Shown here: one piece after another, positions 37,200 through 48,610 of the stretch
Numbering within the stretch: the first letter of the stretch is position 1
Layout: each line of letters opens with the position of its first letter
Origin: Hyposmocoma kahamanoa
Taxonomy: Eukaryota; Arthropoda; Insecta; Lepidoptera; Cosmopterigidae
NCBI RefSeq assembly: GCF_003589595.1
Contig: NW_020653765.1
Location: 1,803,800 to 1,867,799 of the forward strand
Direction of reading: 5' to 3'
Length of the DNA: 64,000 bases
Program-made: the position numbers and the translations under genes
The notes under the pieces: generated by a model
The model's input: only the letters and a program-made list of their open reading frames with translations
Database searches by the model: none
Told to the model about the DNA's origin: nothing

Positions 37200-37450
37200 T
37201 TTTAACCGATTTCAAAAAAAAAGGAAGTTCTTAATTTGACTGTATTTTCTGTATACCTAACTGGATTTGTGAACCGATTTTGATGATTCTTTTTTTGGTC
37301 CCATTTAAATTTGAAGTAAATATTCTACCTCTAAGGGTGGCAAATTAAGGGATGAATCCGGTGTCGCGCACTGTCCGGTAACCGATTACAATAAAACTTG
37401 TAAAATGGATGTAATTCCAGTAACTTTTGAGGTCCGGTTTTTTTTTTTAT
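37200..37450 (+). repeat. AACCGACTTC-type repeat (family M2)
   Basis: Starts AACCGATTTCAAAAAAAAAG, contains TTTGGTCCCATTTAAATTTG, and ends TTTTGAGGTCCGGTTTTT. It lies immediately downstream (transcript sense) of the linker exon's donor. Confidence 0.7.
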
Positions 37451-37532
37451 AAAAAAGGTAAAATTATTACATTCATAAATCTTTTCATAGAGGCCCTCTT
37501 ATTCTTCTTCTACTAGTAAACTACCTACTTAC

Positions 37533-37758
37533 CCCGTTTATGGTCTTCCGAATTGCCAGTCCTATTCAGTTGAGGTGGTAAAGGCGCTGGTATCGTTGGA
37601 GCCGCAGGGGCAGTTGGAAGTCCAGGGTACCACCATCCCGTCGCGGCTTGCCCATTGAACATGCGTAATTTTTCGTATACACTATCATTCTGCGCTTGCG
37701 ACGCTGCTTGCTCCTTTTGCGACGCTAGGTTCCGAAGTACTCGGTTTATTGATGATAC
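37533..37758 (-). CDS. toy: twin of eyeless (Pax6) exon: end of paired domain and linker
   Basis: This exon encodes 75 residues plus one base. It opens in phase 0 with [17 protein letters not shown], the last helix of the paired domain. The linker that follows contains [11 protein letters not shown] and WWYPG, the block shared by vertebrate Pax6 and insect toy. A Pro/Ala-rich run and a polar end (NSEDHKR) come next. The acceptor is TTTTACAG and the donor is G/GTAAGT. The leftover G joins AT of the next exon to give Asp. The linker is short, as in toy. Fly eyeless has a much longer insertion here, so this favours toy (established knowledge recalled, not computed). Very long introns flank it, 18.6 kb upstream and 15.6 kb downstream. 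Confidence 0.96.
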
Positions 37759-38890
37759 CTGTAAAAGCGATATGAGGTCAGACTTTGCCAGGTAACTAAA
37801 ATCGTAATTTTACCCGGGAACACTTATTACTTAACACTGCATTACTTTTAAAATTAATAAACCAAATAAGTAAACCATCTTCAAAAACTGCTATTTTGTC
37901 GTTGAATTATACGATGTGAATAGTAATCGATAGATACCACTCACATGGCTCAAACATACTAAAGGCTGTCCCAAAATTCACGCAAGAAGTAATTTTCATA
38001 GAAAACACAGGCTTATAATTAGAAATTGATCCATGAAGTACACGGCATAGGGTTAAGTGTGGTAAAGTATGTCGGGTAAATGTCCTCCACGACTTTGCTG
38101 GCACATTCGCACTCTTTTCATAAATTTTCGATGACCTTTTTGCATAACTGTGATTGAATCTCGTTGATACAGCGCTCAATTTCCTCCTTCAAGCCGTGAG
38201 GCTTGTTAACATAAAACTTTCAGGAGGCTCTTTCCATGCTAGGTACGGTAATGCAGTGCTTAGACTGGCGAATTTTGCAACACGATGTTTCAACCAAATT
38301 ACGAACCAAAAGCAACTTTCAGAGTCTCAAACCAGCCTCGTAACCTAATACCTGCACAAGGAAACTTTCTACGCGACCACGTATAGCGCTGTCAAGGTGG
38401 CAACATTCTATTCAAAGTCAATACAATCCTAAAACACGAGAGACATCAACACGATAAAAAGACTATACGCTACTTGACCATACGCAAAAAAAAACTATGA
38501 ATATTGTAACGTAATTCACATTACACTGCATATAACATCTATTTACCGTAAATAACTATCTAATAGGAAATAAATTGGCGACCCAACCCCACCCTTTCAA
38601 GTTACAAACACGTGTAATTTAAAATCTAATATGATTACTAAATTCCAATCGGGAGGCTCAAAGGGACACAGATTAGGGCATCCCTCCCGCGCCGCCCCGC
38701 CTCATCCCCTTCAGGGCCTAAAAACCCCAATATCTATCTACTTTCGCCGAAAAAGCACGCATGCGTAAAAACCTGACTCACACAAATATAACATAATATA
38801 TAGTAGTATATATGCTCATTTTAACACGTACTGCCTGTCGTTATATTTATGTGGAGGGCGCCCCTAGATATAATATCTATCTGTTTTCTT

Positions 38891-38905
38891 GTTGCCATTG
38901 GCAAC
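38891..38905. promoter_or_regulatory. perfect palindromic RFX-type X-box
   Basis: GTTGCCATTGGCAAC is a perfect inverted repeat with 6-bp arms and a 3-base centre, the ideal binding site of RFX factors. It lies in a GC-richer unique block (38580-39010) in the paired-domain intron. Role in toy regulation is inference. Confidence 0.4.
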
Positions 38906-39130
38906 GGCGGGAATGTATTTTTCACAGGGAGGAAAACGCGACGGGGCGTCGCGACTCTGAAACCGCGAATGTGCTTTGTGTGAGAATCGGAGTTCTGCCA
39001 CTTTTGGCTTGGTAATCGGTACGCGTTTAGTTCTTTCTTTTTAGGGATTTATAAATTATCTGCTATTGTTTTTTTTTTAATTTAATTTTTTTATTATACT
39101 TTCTTTGTAAAGAGATTCTGTTAAAAACAA

Positions 39131-39475
39131 CGCAGTGGCAGTGCCCCTCAGATCTTTGCGATTTAAGGACTATCCACACACATCAGGGCCGAGCCCGGGA
39201 CGTGGACGGGGCGTGCTAGTTTGTATGAACTGTGGCCCCTTGGCGGCATCGGCCCGGACATGGACATGTGTGGACGAGTTCATACAAAATATACGCAACG
39301 ATTTTTTTTTAAGCCCCTGACGGTGCATGGTCCGTCCACGTCCCGGGCACGTCCCGGATATGTGTGGATAGACTATTAAAGCTCTGACTGACACTGCAAC
39401 TGTTATGGACAGGCGTATTGCTTACCCACCAGACACACGACTTGTTTGTGACGAGACGTCACTTGTTATTATATA
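39131..39475 (+). repeat. common SINE-like repeat (family 1), 3' half, split by a TTAA element
   Basis: CGCAGTGGCAGTGCCCCTCA to GCGATTTAA lies left of the insert. AAAGCTCTGACTGACACTGC and the rest of the tail region lie to the right. Joining the halves at one TTAA restores the family sequence. Confidence 0.85.
39167..39375. mobile_element. 209-bp element with TTAA target duplication
   Basis: Flanked by TTAA at 39163-39166 and 39376-39379. Imperfect terminal inverted repeats of about 40 bp (TATCCACACA ... CCCGGGACGTGGACGG) occur at both ends. It inserted into a SINE, which fixes the boundaries. The TTAA target suggests mobilisation by a piggyBac-type transposase, but the ends do not obviously match that superfamily. 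Confidence 0.8.
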
Positions 39476-39804
39476 AACAAAATTGCTGTAATAACATAAT
39501 ATATATTATTAAAAAAACATCAAAATTAATATTATAAATACAATAGTAATTCTGTCTGTCACGTTTCACGCGTGCTGTCGCTGAACCAATTCGATGAATT
39601 TTGGTATAAAGATAGATAGGATCTAGGAGAAGGACATTGGCTACTTTTTGTCACAAAAATAAATCTTAAAGGGGTTGAAATATGGAATAAAAGTTTATAT
39701 GGAAAACCAATAAAAGATGAAAATCAGTATACAGTAGGCTACTCGAAGTAGTTATTTTACGCTGACGGACTCGCGGGTACCAGCTAGTATATTACATACA
39801 AAAT

Positions 39805-39960
39805 AGTACATTGGGAATAAAGCTATATTTTCAGATCTAAGTCGCATCAACCGTGACTATAGTACCTGTACAGAGCACTAAGCTTTCGTTTTATTTGAAA
39901 AAACAAATTTAGTGACTTCGATCCGAAAATATACTTTCGATCGTCTAAAAAGCCAAAATA
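39805..39960. repeat. TTTCGGGCC-type MITE fragment (family M1)
   Basis: Diverged copy: CAACCGTGACTATAGTACC, TGTACAGAGC and TTTGAAAAAACAAATTTAG, with CGATCCGAAAATATA at the right. Confidence 0.45.
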
Positions 39961-40373
39961 AATATCGACTTCGCCAAATGTAAGTATGAAATACTATACC
40001 TCTGTAACGTGTTTTAATCCCTTGTTCCACTAATGGAAGATAATGTACATGTACGCAGCACCTGCCGGATTGAGCCCACTAACAGTTCGCTATTTGCTAG
40101 CCACTGTAGAGAAACTTGTGTGGTGCTACATAACGTACTGTACTCATATGGGTTTTCCGATTAATGTGTTCTAAGAGGATACAAGTTTTAAAATTCGAAT
40201 TGCGTTTTTTGTGCTTCACACACGTCGAAGAAAGCAATTTTGCTAATTATCTTTTTGTAGAATGATAAAACATTAAGGTAAATAACCCGAGAAGAATTGT
40301 AATCAAATAAAATAGACTAGAACAATTTTAAATGTGTAACGAATTAGTTTTTTTTTAAAACCAGTTATTTTAA

Positions 40374-40419
40374 TGTCAAATTAGTCTAGATGCTTATAAT
40401 CATCTAGACTAATTTGACA
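40374..40419. repeat. perfect 19-bp inverted repeat with 8-base loop
   Basis: TGTCAAATTAGTCTAGATG at 40374-40392 is followed by CTTATAAT and the exact reverse complement at 40401-40419. Pairing stops abruptly outside the arms. Could be a hairpin RNA, a cruciform or a tiny foldback. Confidence 0.8.
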
Positions 40420-41089
40420 CTAAACTTGAAATATTAATCTGAAGGTCCAGTTTGATCTAAATTAGATACATACATTTAAGCTCTTACTAGAATCTTAGAA
40501 GAGATTAGATATTAAAAAAACAATCCAATCAGATGACATAAAATACTTTCCTAAAAGCATTTTCAAACATAGACAGAGCCAATAAGAGAGCCACATTTAA
40601 AACACGAGTTCTGTTTCTGACAGCACCCCGACCAATCAGATAGGCCGAAAAGATTAAAGAACGGTGTACACGTTCCTATTAGAGTATGAAAGGATTATCT
40701 ATAGTATTGTATGAATATTTATTTTTATAAATGTGATTTAAATGCAACTAATGAATTAACCGTCTTAATCGTGATTGGAAAAAAGAACATAGTACTAAAA
40801 TATTTGCTTCCTTTTATTGTTATAAAAGAGTTGAGAGTTGAAGTTCCGATGAGTTCTTATTGAAATTAACTAAGACGAAGACAGCGGTCATGAGAAACCT
40901 GAGAGGTTATTTGGTACGTTTTACCATATAATAATTTGTTTAACGACGAGGGAGTAATATTTCCGAGATCTTTCTGTATAGAAAATTATCAAAAATCTGT
41001 ACATCAATGAGTACATGATACACACATTTATCTCATATTAAAATAAAAGAAAAATAAGCAGACAAAATCGTAGTAAAAAACTAAAAATA

Positions 41090-41180
41090 TAGATCTGCAA
41101 CAAGCACATAGAAAATATCGTAAGGTCTGTTGGGATAGTGTCAGACACGGCATGGTGAAGGCGCTAGTTACATCGTCATA
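41090..41180 (+). repeat. tRNA-headed SINE fragment (family 4)
   Basis: Shares ATCTGCAACAAGCACATAGA and GTGTCAGACACGGCATGG with copies at 44300-44480, 59330-59460 and 59570-59720. Confidence 0.45.
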
Positions 41181-42696
41181 TTCAATAAACTCAATAATAA
41201 TACAGTTCTTTTTTTAAATTAAGCACGTGTCGAGATACAACGTAGTCTAATTCAATTTTGTCACCGATCGATCTGTTTATTTGCTCAGATGTCACTATTT
41301 GTAGGATTCCAACTAATCGCCGGTTGATTTTGTACGCAAGGGTAGATGCAGCTGTTGTGTTTTTTTACTCTAAAATAGTAACTTTTGATACAATTTGTTT
41401 TACTAATTGGCTTTTTAATTGTTATGTAACAGACATATGTTAATTAAACAAAATGTGCAATTAAATGTGAAATTATGTGAATATTTAATTTAAATGAGGA
41501 ATTGTATTTAAATTATTTTTCAATGAATATTTATGCAGCTGTATATACATCATTCTTAATTTTATTTATAAAAGACAGGTAGTGTTTACTCTTATAAGGA
41601 TTGCTTAAAAATAAGCACTTTTGCACTTACGACTTTTTTGAAGCAAGGGTTCCGAATTCGTGCGCAGCGATGTGTGTAAAGGGTCTAAAACTTTCGTCAG
41701 TTTTCGACGGGGGATGCGTGCCCGTGCATGGGGCGCTTTAAACGAGATTTAAAAAAGGAACTTTTATTTTTGAAACAACGGTTTTAAATTTTTAGGGTTC
41801 CGAGCCTTGAAAAGTAAGGAACTCTTATAGTGAAACTTTATTGACAACTATTGCTAAGTAAGATAAAAAGCTTCCAAACATTTCTAGGTTCTCGGAAAAA
41901 AAGTGATACCTAAACAATTATTGCGTCACATATATATTACACTTAGAACTAGATTTCATTCCAAAATTATTTTCGCACGACTTGTCTACAAACCATAAGC
42001 AAAAATGGTGGTTATCGCGTGTTAAATAAGGTACATGACTGTCGGAGCGGTAGTTCGAAGAAAGTTCTAACTAGTACCATTAAATGTGATCAGAAGATGG
42101 TTTTTATTTAACTGTCCAGTCAATATAAACTCAAACGACTCTTTTAGTTCTTGACGTAAATGAGACGGTTGTGGGTAAACTTTCCGATAAATAATCTTTA
42201 CCTTACGTGAGCGACTTTACCATTACATATTTTTAACATAAAGAAAAACAGACACATTAAAACTAGATAAATTATTTTAGTGCTCTAATCATGAAAGGTT
42301 AAAAACGTGCGATAATTGTCGCCACCTCCATAATTATAACGTACGAACTTAAACTTATTAAAAAAAATTAACTTCGTTTAAAATTCTCATCTTAAACGGC
42401 GCGCTCAACGAAACCCGATCCAACTGACACCATTTCATGTTGACGTCCAACAAGAGTATAAGATGTTGTAAACTGATACGAGTATTCGTACGTACTTTGC
42501 GTATTTTATTTTTTAAATTTTGTTCAACTAAATTATTAAATATCCAGGATAATAAATCTTAACGTATTTAGTAACCTTATTAATATTATTAAATAGCCTT
42601 TCTTCACTAACAGCTGTCACGGACATTTTTGTTTTAACTAAGTAAAACGCAAAATCTTCAGCTTTCATAAGTGAACATCATCATCATCAATTCATT

Positions 42697-43472
42697 TATA
42701 CGTCCGACTGCTGGGCACTGGTCCCCCATAAGGCCATAGCCAATGCGTGTTGGTGACTTCACACGTTTTCCGAGGGTTGTGAACCTTCTTCAACGGGCAG
42801 GTTTTATCACGATGTTCTTCTTCACCGAACAGCTCATGATAAATTTCAGATAAATTGAATTTGAGTAGAGTCGTGACGGACTATGGCCTAAACCATTGTT
42901 TCCCAAAGTGGTCCCTACCGCCGCCCAGTCGGCGCTGTAGAGTCCTTCCCAGAGGGGCGGTAGGGGCCTCGGAAGCAATTAATGGGCGTTGATTGCTGTC
43001 CAAGAGGTGCTACCGCATTTGAAAAGAAGCCTAAATTATCTATAGAAACTACACTACATAATATACTCCCGGACACATAATTTGACCCATCTTGCATTTT
43101 AAATGCCCTTAGCTTAAAAATGCTTCATTGCTGTTATGCAATTTTGAAACTGTCACACTAAACGTCACGTCCTTAAGTCCTTATTGAAAATTTGAATTTA
43201 AAAACCGGAGAAAACTTTTTCCTCGATGATAATATTTTTATATTCTAGCCCTATAAGGATAAATATGCAAGGTGGCTCGAATTATGTGTCCGGGAATGTA
43301 ATTATATATATTTTTTTCCCTTGTGCTTTTTTGTGTTAATATACTCGTAAGAAATACGTGTTTTCAATTATTGAAATATTTTCATCTTACCTAAGTGGGC
43401 GGTGAGACAAAAAATTTGGGAAATTATGGCCTAAACCTTCGCCTGAGAAGAGACTCAGCAGTGGGACGTATA
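42697..43472 (+). repeat. common repeat (CCACTGCTGGGC-type) interrupted by a hAT-like element
   Basis: Left end TATACGTCCGACTGCTGGG and right end CTCAGCAGTGGGACGTATA are near-perfect inverted copies. The repeat is split at GCCTAAAC by the 535-bp insert and reads continuously when one copy of that 8-mer is removed with the insert. Confidence 0.65.
42894..43428 (+). mobile_element. 535-bp non-autonomous hAT-like element
   Basis: The ends are CATTGTTTCCCAAAG and, reverse-complemented, CATAATTTCCCAAA. This is the hAT type of terminus. An exact 8-bp target duplication GCCTAAAC lies at 42886-42893 and 43429-43436. There is no transposase ORF. The interior has a GC-rich block (42905-43015) shared with the shorter inverted copy at 11357-11624. 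Confidence 0.85.
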
Positions 43473-43484
43473 AAAGAAGTGCTA

Positions 43485-43705
43485 ATGCCGGACAACCCAC
43501 CAATTACTTGGCCCTAAACTAGGGAATTTCCTGTACTCACACCAGAGCAACGGAATTCAATCTGGGGCATTTTCCAGAACACCCAGAGCCGAACCAATTT
43601 AAAAACGTTCATTTCCCAAATTGATCCTGCCAGAAGTTAAATCCGGGACCTTCTCATACAGCGCCCACAGTATAAGCTGTTGGGCCACCGAGGTCGTCGA
43701 TGTAG
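43485..43705 (-). repeat. tRNA-headed SINE (family 3)
   Basis: On the minus strand it begins GACCTCGGTGGCCCAACAGC (A-box region), with a degraded B-box, and the body contains AAATTGGTTCGGCTCTGGGT. It ends near TGTCCGGCATTAG. Confidence 0.7.
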
Positions 43706-44059
43706 TTACAGAGTAGAGATTCCATACAATGAAAATACACTTTTTTATTAATTTATTTTTTATGTATTACATACATAAATTATTTTCCAATTTGAACTTT
43801 AATTGAAATGATAAAAATCAAATTATCCACGTGTGACGTTTAATTAAGGGGCAGCATATCAGCTTTCGCGACGCACACGCAGTGATAGCGCTCTTCATAA
43901 ATCATTTAAAGCATAGTATACGCCAACTGAATAGTAACATTAGTAAGTCTCTAGGCCTAGTTCTTGAATCAGCCTAGGATATTTGCGATGTCTGTGAAAG
44001 TTTCGGAATTTTAAGTAACTCATTGTTTTACATAGTAGAACATAAACGGAGGTCTATAA

Positions 44060-44230
44060 TCAATGCGAACTCTTGGTGTAATAGGGCCACATCTGGAAAA
44101 TAAAAAAATTTCCGGAGAGTGGTTTCAAGATTGTACGAACTAAATAGATTTTTATGCTTCAATAGGAAAGTTATAAATTTCACAGTTTCATAATTTGCTT
44201 CATATGATTAAGTTTTGAATGTCAGAATAT
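44060..44230 (-). repeat. interspersed repeat (family M4), copy 3
   Basis: Reverse-complement match to 36893-37075, including the block that reads GGTGTAATAGGGCCACATC on the plus strand. Confidence 0.5.
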
Positions 44231-44299
44231 TTCACCACTATGACATTCAATTGTTTTTTTGTAAAATATGCTGCGGCACAAAAAAGTGTATAAAAAACC

Positions 44300-44480
44300 T
44301 AAACAAAGATCTGCAACAAGCACGTAGAAAAATTCGTAAGATCCGCTGGTTCGTTCCGTGGGTTAGTTGGCATAGCGTCTGACATGGTTTGCTAGTAGAC
44401 GTTGTTTCAAATCCAGCCGGATCGAAGGGAGTATTTCTAAGTGTTCGTATTATTTTTATGACTTTTATGTGATAAAAACA
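44300..44480 (+). repeat. tRNA-headed SINE (family 4)
   Basis: ATCTGCAACAAGCACGTAGA, GTTAGTTGGCATAGCGTCTG (A-box region), TTTCAAATCCAGCCGG (B-box region) and GATCGAAGGGAGTATTT. Confidence 0.55.
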
Positions 44481-45464
44481 CTATTGACGTATGATCACAT
44501 ATGGCTTTATTATAACTAAGGATATGAATGTTGGCGATGTAATTTCAGGTACCAAAAATAACTTGTAAAGTCTTCTTTTGTTTATTCAGCACCAATACTT
44601 GTCAAAAGGTAAAGTGCCCTGTATACCCATGAGACACTTGGGTACCAAAATCACTGGTGCCAGCAATTTGTGTCTGTTAGATCCGGATCTAATCCAGCCC
44701 GGAGTAGGTACAATCTCCCTACCTACTTCTAGAGTCAGTTCAATCGCTGTCACAGGAGACAAGATCGTCTGAAGATGTCTCAAAGCCGGTAGTTTTTTTT
44801 ATACAAACACAGGCATGACTACAAAACTCACCTAATACCAAGTCACAATATGACAGATGACGACACGTGTTTGTCTATAAATAGATTACGCTATCTACAT
44901 AGTAACATTCGTAAGTTTTATTTTAGGCTTATATTTACAATTATATAGTATATTTATAAAATTTGCAGCGCGAGAGAGATAAACCTCTATCTCGCGTACT
45001 GCTATTCTCGCATTGAGAATCGCAATATCTGACGCTTCCACGTTGCTCTCGCGCAAGTGGCGCCCTGTCGTGCTAGTGCACTGGTAAGTAAAATTTTCCT
45101 TTAATTTTCATATCTTTTCGGTATTATATTAAAATATAACACAATTATTTCTTTTCGCTTACAGACCAAAACTATTTTACTCAAGAGAGAAAACGTTTTG
45201 AATTAAAAGTTTGTGAATAAACGTTAAGTTAGAGTACAATTATATTATAATTATACAGTTTGCGATAGTGCAGATACTATCCAAATGAATACCTACCATA
45301 AATGCCTTTAATTTTCCCCTATTTATCAGGTGTATTATACCGACATGCTAGTATTAAAAATATCCCAATCTGTCTCATTACCCCACTATTTCTTAACCCA
45401 AAATCATAGTAAAAACTTATTTTAAATGCCACATAAATTCATATAAATCTTTGTTTGTCACCTT

Positions 45465-45636
45465 TAGTAGTGGTAGAGCTCCTTGTGAAAGAGTTCGTCA
45501 AGGGAAGTACTGCTACCTTACGTATTTGTGCCACGAGGCAGTAATGTGAGCATTACAGCGTTTCAATTTTGAAGGGTAAGGGTGATGGCAAAGTTACAGG
45601 TACATGGGACTTATTATAATCCCATAAAAAAAAAAA
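45465..45636 (+). repeat. common SINE-like repeat (family 1), 3' deleted
   Basis: Complete head and middle (to ACAGGTACATGGGACTT), then a jump to a short A-tail. Confidence 0.8.
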
Positions 45637-45999
45637 TAAACCTCTCTTTCATATCACTCGTAGTGGGACGGCTTATGCTAGGAATTCTTTCATTAGAAGG
45701 GCGTGCAGGTTGTATGACAATAAATTTAAACATCTTGATATATTTCATGAAAACATTTGCCGGTTTAAAAAATTAACATTACAATGTATCACGGCTCCGT
45801 AAATTTGTACACTTTTTAAATATATTTGTACTGTAGGTATACTTAGTTACAAATAAGATTTCTTGTTTTTTCTTTTAATTTCTCTTGTTATGTTTATTTT
45901 TAGGTAATATTACTATTCAGGAAACTGTAAGTTTACAACGTAATACCTTAAACTATGTATATTAATGTAAATATATAAGACTGTTTGTTTCTTAAATAA

Positions 46000-46022
46000 A
46001 AAAAAAAAAAAAAAAAAAAATT
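46000..46022 (+). repeat. A homopolymer
   Basis: A run of about 22 A just before the truncated SINE copy at 46041. Possibly the tail of an unrecognised retroposed sequence. Confidence 0.6.
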
Positions 46023-46040
46023 ATCTTGTGTCTTATAAGG

Positions 46041-46147
46041 TGTCGGGCGCAGTGGCAGTGCCCAACAGGACTTTGTGGTTAGGCATGTCGCTTCCCACCA
46101 GGCGCACGACTCGCTCGTCCCGTCTCTTGGTATCATAAAGAAAAAAA
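46041..46147 (+). repeat. common SINE-like repeat (family 1), 3' fragment with deletion
   Basis: GTGTCGGGCGCAGTGGCAGT, then a jump past the middle to GGCATGTCGCTTCCCACCAG and CTTGGTATCATAAAG. Confidence 0.75.
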
Positions 46148-46570
46148 CCCTGACAAGGTACACTGAGACTACGTATCTCAACCCGCTACGATTCTGACAC
46201 ACACTATTCGCTTCCTAAGTTTCGACACGTTAATTTCTGCTCTACAATATTTAATATTTCTAAACTCTAAGAATACGTAAAATGTCACACAAGAAAGACT
46301 ATTACTCGCATCACCGCCATTACATATACCGCGATCTTGTCGTGACAGTTGACAGGTGTCACGTAGTGCGCGCGCGCCTCATTACTCCGACACGGCGATG
46401 GATCATCTTGCGACCGATAGTGTTAGAGATCCTCCCGAGTAGGTGGTCCGATGAGAAAGAAAAATAAAAGAAAAAATGTAGTGACGATGAGAGTTAAGGC
46501 TCTTTAGCTGATTTTACTTTTAGACCCTAAACTGTTGTCTCTATATACGTCGTCAATTTCTTATTTTTTA

Positions 46571-47170
46571 TAACCGACTTGAAAAAAATGGAGGAGGTTC
46601 TGATTCGACTGTATTTTTTTTGTATGTAAGTATGTTACGCGAGACCTCCAATATTTGCGAACCATTTTTAACCGACTTCAAAAAAGGAGGAGGTTCTCAA
46701 TTCGACTGTATGTTCTTTTTTCTTGTTTTTTTGTATGTGTGTTACGCAATAACTCCGGTATTTGTGAACCGATTTTCATTTTTTTTTGTTGGAAAGAGGG
46801 CACTTCCATAGTGGTCCCATTTCATTTTGAAGAAAATCATCCACCTCGAATTCATTTTCATAAATAGCGCCTAACATTAATTTAGGATCAATTACTTTAA
46901 TGGTTGATTTTGCTATTTCTCCAATTCAAGGCGTTTTTCTCTCAATATACTTTGAGTAGTGAGAACCGATTTTTATTATCTCCAGTGTCAAGTCCTGTAT
47001 AGTGGCGAACTAACTAACTAACGTCTATATGAGACGTAATTCCACGTACTTTTGAGGTCGGTTTTTTTAGTACTCTGTACTGAGATTATGATGATTCTTT
47101 TTTCGTTGAAAGGAGGGTAACCTCGGTTTTGGTCCCATTTAAAGTTGAAGAAAATATAGATCTCGCCATT
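46571..47170 (+). repeat. AACCGACTTC-type repeats (family M2), overlapping copies
   Basis: One copy begins at about 46571 and a second, AACCGACTTCAAAAAAGGAG, at about 46669. TTTTGAGGTCGGTTTTTTTA closes near 47070 and a third internal fragment (TTTTGGTCCCATTTAAAG) follows. Looks like nested or tandem insertions. Confidence 0.65.
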
Positions 47171-47305
47171 TCTGGGGTCCCGGTTTCGACGGCTAAGTCA
47201 ATGTAGAAAAGCAACTTTTCTATTCTGCCTCGGGTCTGGATGTTTGTGGTACCGCCGTTGTTTCCGAGTAACACAAGTGCTTTCGTTGGTTAGTAGCTTA
47301 GTGTT

Positions 47306-47616
47306 TAGTAGCAGTAGAGCTCCTTGTGAAAGAATTCGTCCAGGGTACTAATGCCACCTTACCTATTTCTGCCGTCAAGCAGTAATGTCAACATTAATGT
47401 GTTCCGGTTTTGAAGGGTAAGGGTGCTGGTGAAATTACAGGCACATGGGACTTGTCAACTTATGTCTCAGAGTGACGGCCGCAGTGGAAGTGCCCCTCAG
47501 ATCTTTGCGATTTAAAACTCTGAGTGGCACTGCAACTGTTATGGACAGGTGTGTAGCTTACCATCAGAAGCACGATCTAGGTCGTCCCGTCACTTGATAT
47601 TATAAAAAATAAAAAG
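47306..47616 (+). repeat. common SINE-like repeat (family 1), best-preserved copy
   Basis: Full length, from TAGTAGCAGTAGAGCTCCTT to CACTTGATATTATAAAAAAT. Suitable as the reference for the family in this window. Confidence 0.9.
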
Positions 47617-47879
47617 TTACTTGCCTTGGGATCAGAGCAATGTATGTGATGATGTATAATAAATATGTGTACATCTATCGGATGGACACACATGTACACA
47701 TTCACACATACCATACAATTACACACCTACAGATACATATACACATACTTGCACTCACACACACTAACAATTAGGTTAATCTATTTTTAGTCTGAAAAGT
47801 TAAAAATTACTGTAATTAGTGAAATTTATATTAGTTGTAACACCAGTTATAGTAGATATTAAGGTAGTCAGTTTCATCA

Positions 47880-47990
47880 TCTTAAAATTACTAAGAGGCC
47901 ATAACAAGCCTAAATGGAAACATCCGCCCCTGTACTATGATGGCCTTTAAAATGAACGAATAAAACATTTTATTTTATTTTATTTTTTAT
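47880..47990 (+). repeat. LINE 3'-end-like tail
   Basis: CATCCGCCCCTGTACTATGA, then AACGAATAAAACATTTTATT with TTTTA repeats, resembling the end of a non-LTR element. A CA-rich low-complexity stretch lies at 47685-47765. Confidence 0.4.
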
Positions 47991-48119
47991 GTGTAAAGTA
48001 AATCCGGTGGAAGGCATAGCGGCTATTATACAGTTTTATTATAAAGCTGGTACATGTGCTAATGTTCATCTCAAAATATTCTTTGCGTTATAATGTAACC
48101 TAATGTTAAAATACCTTAC

Positions 48120-48610
48120 AACGTCAAGACTCAATAAAGATTATTGTTATTATTATTTACTTTATTTTTCTGACTGTTGGCTGGTTTCAACCACACTTAC
48201 AGGCCGAAATCAATTAAATGCAGTATGGCGTGTATTTATGTGCAGTGTGTGTAATAAGAGCGTACTTCGTCCTCTGCAAGAACCTTCTGACAATGCGACA
48301 AGTATTAAGGATGGGAGCTTTCTGAAGAGGTAATATATATTTGGTGGTAGCTTCAGGAAATGCAATGACTGGTGTAGCTGTGCGGGGATAACGCCTGAGG
48401 TTGAAATCTACGTAGTACACCATAGTGGTCATTATTTAATGTTTTTGCATTGTGGTCATTTCATTACCTATTACTAAAATTTTGTTTTTAATACATTTTA
48501 TTTTTTTCTTATTCTACTTTACTTTTTATTTAATTTAGCTTTAACTTTTTTTTAATTTGTTAGTGTTGTGGCGTTTCGTAATAAATGGTTTCTATTCTAT
48601 TCTATTCTAA
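48120..48610 (+). repeat. retroposon-like repeat (family 5) with TTCTA tail
   Basis: CTGTTGGCTGGTTTCAACC and GTGTGTAATAAGAGCGTA recur at 49150-49230. The stretch ends in AATAAATGGTTTCTATTCTA repeats at about 48583-48608, as LINE tails do. Confidence 0.45.

Larger units (their letters stand above)
21962..37532 (-). other. toy intron (15.6 kb) between linker and homeobox exons
   Basis: This intron contains five to six copies of the common SINE-like family, a 5'-truncated LINE on each strand, inverted-repeat elements and several GC-richer, apparently single-copy blocks (23500-23660, 24775-25420, 32450-32650, 35830-35990). These are enhancer candidates by composition only. I see nothing recognisable in 22350-22930, 26030-27180, 29200-29700, 29960-30600, 31690-32020, 34620-35820 and 36000-36890. 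Confidence 0.85.

Noticed and set aside
39135..39394. Overlapping ORFs at 39.1-39.4 kb
   Set aside because: They are translations of a SINE and the TTAA element inserted in it.
44578..44772. ORFs on both strands around 44.6-44.8 kb
   Set aside because: Both strands are open because the stretch lacks stops by composition. No homologue recognised.
47685..47765. CRISPR-like or regulatory CA array
   Set aside because: Irregular CA/ACAT low-complexity sequence with no repeat-spacer structure; eukaryotic context.
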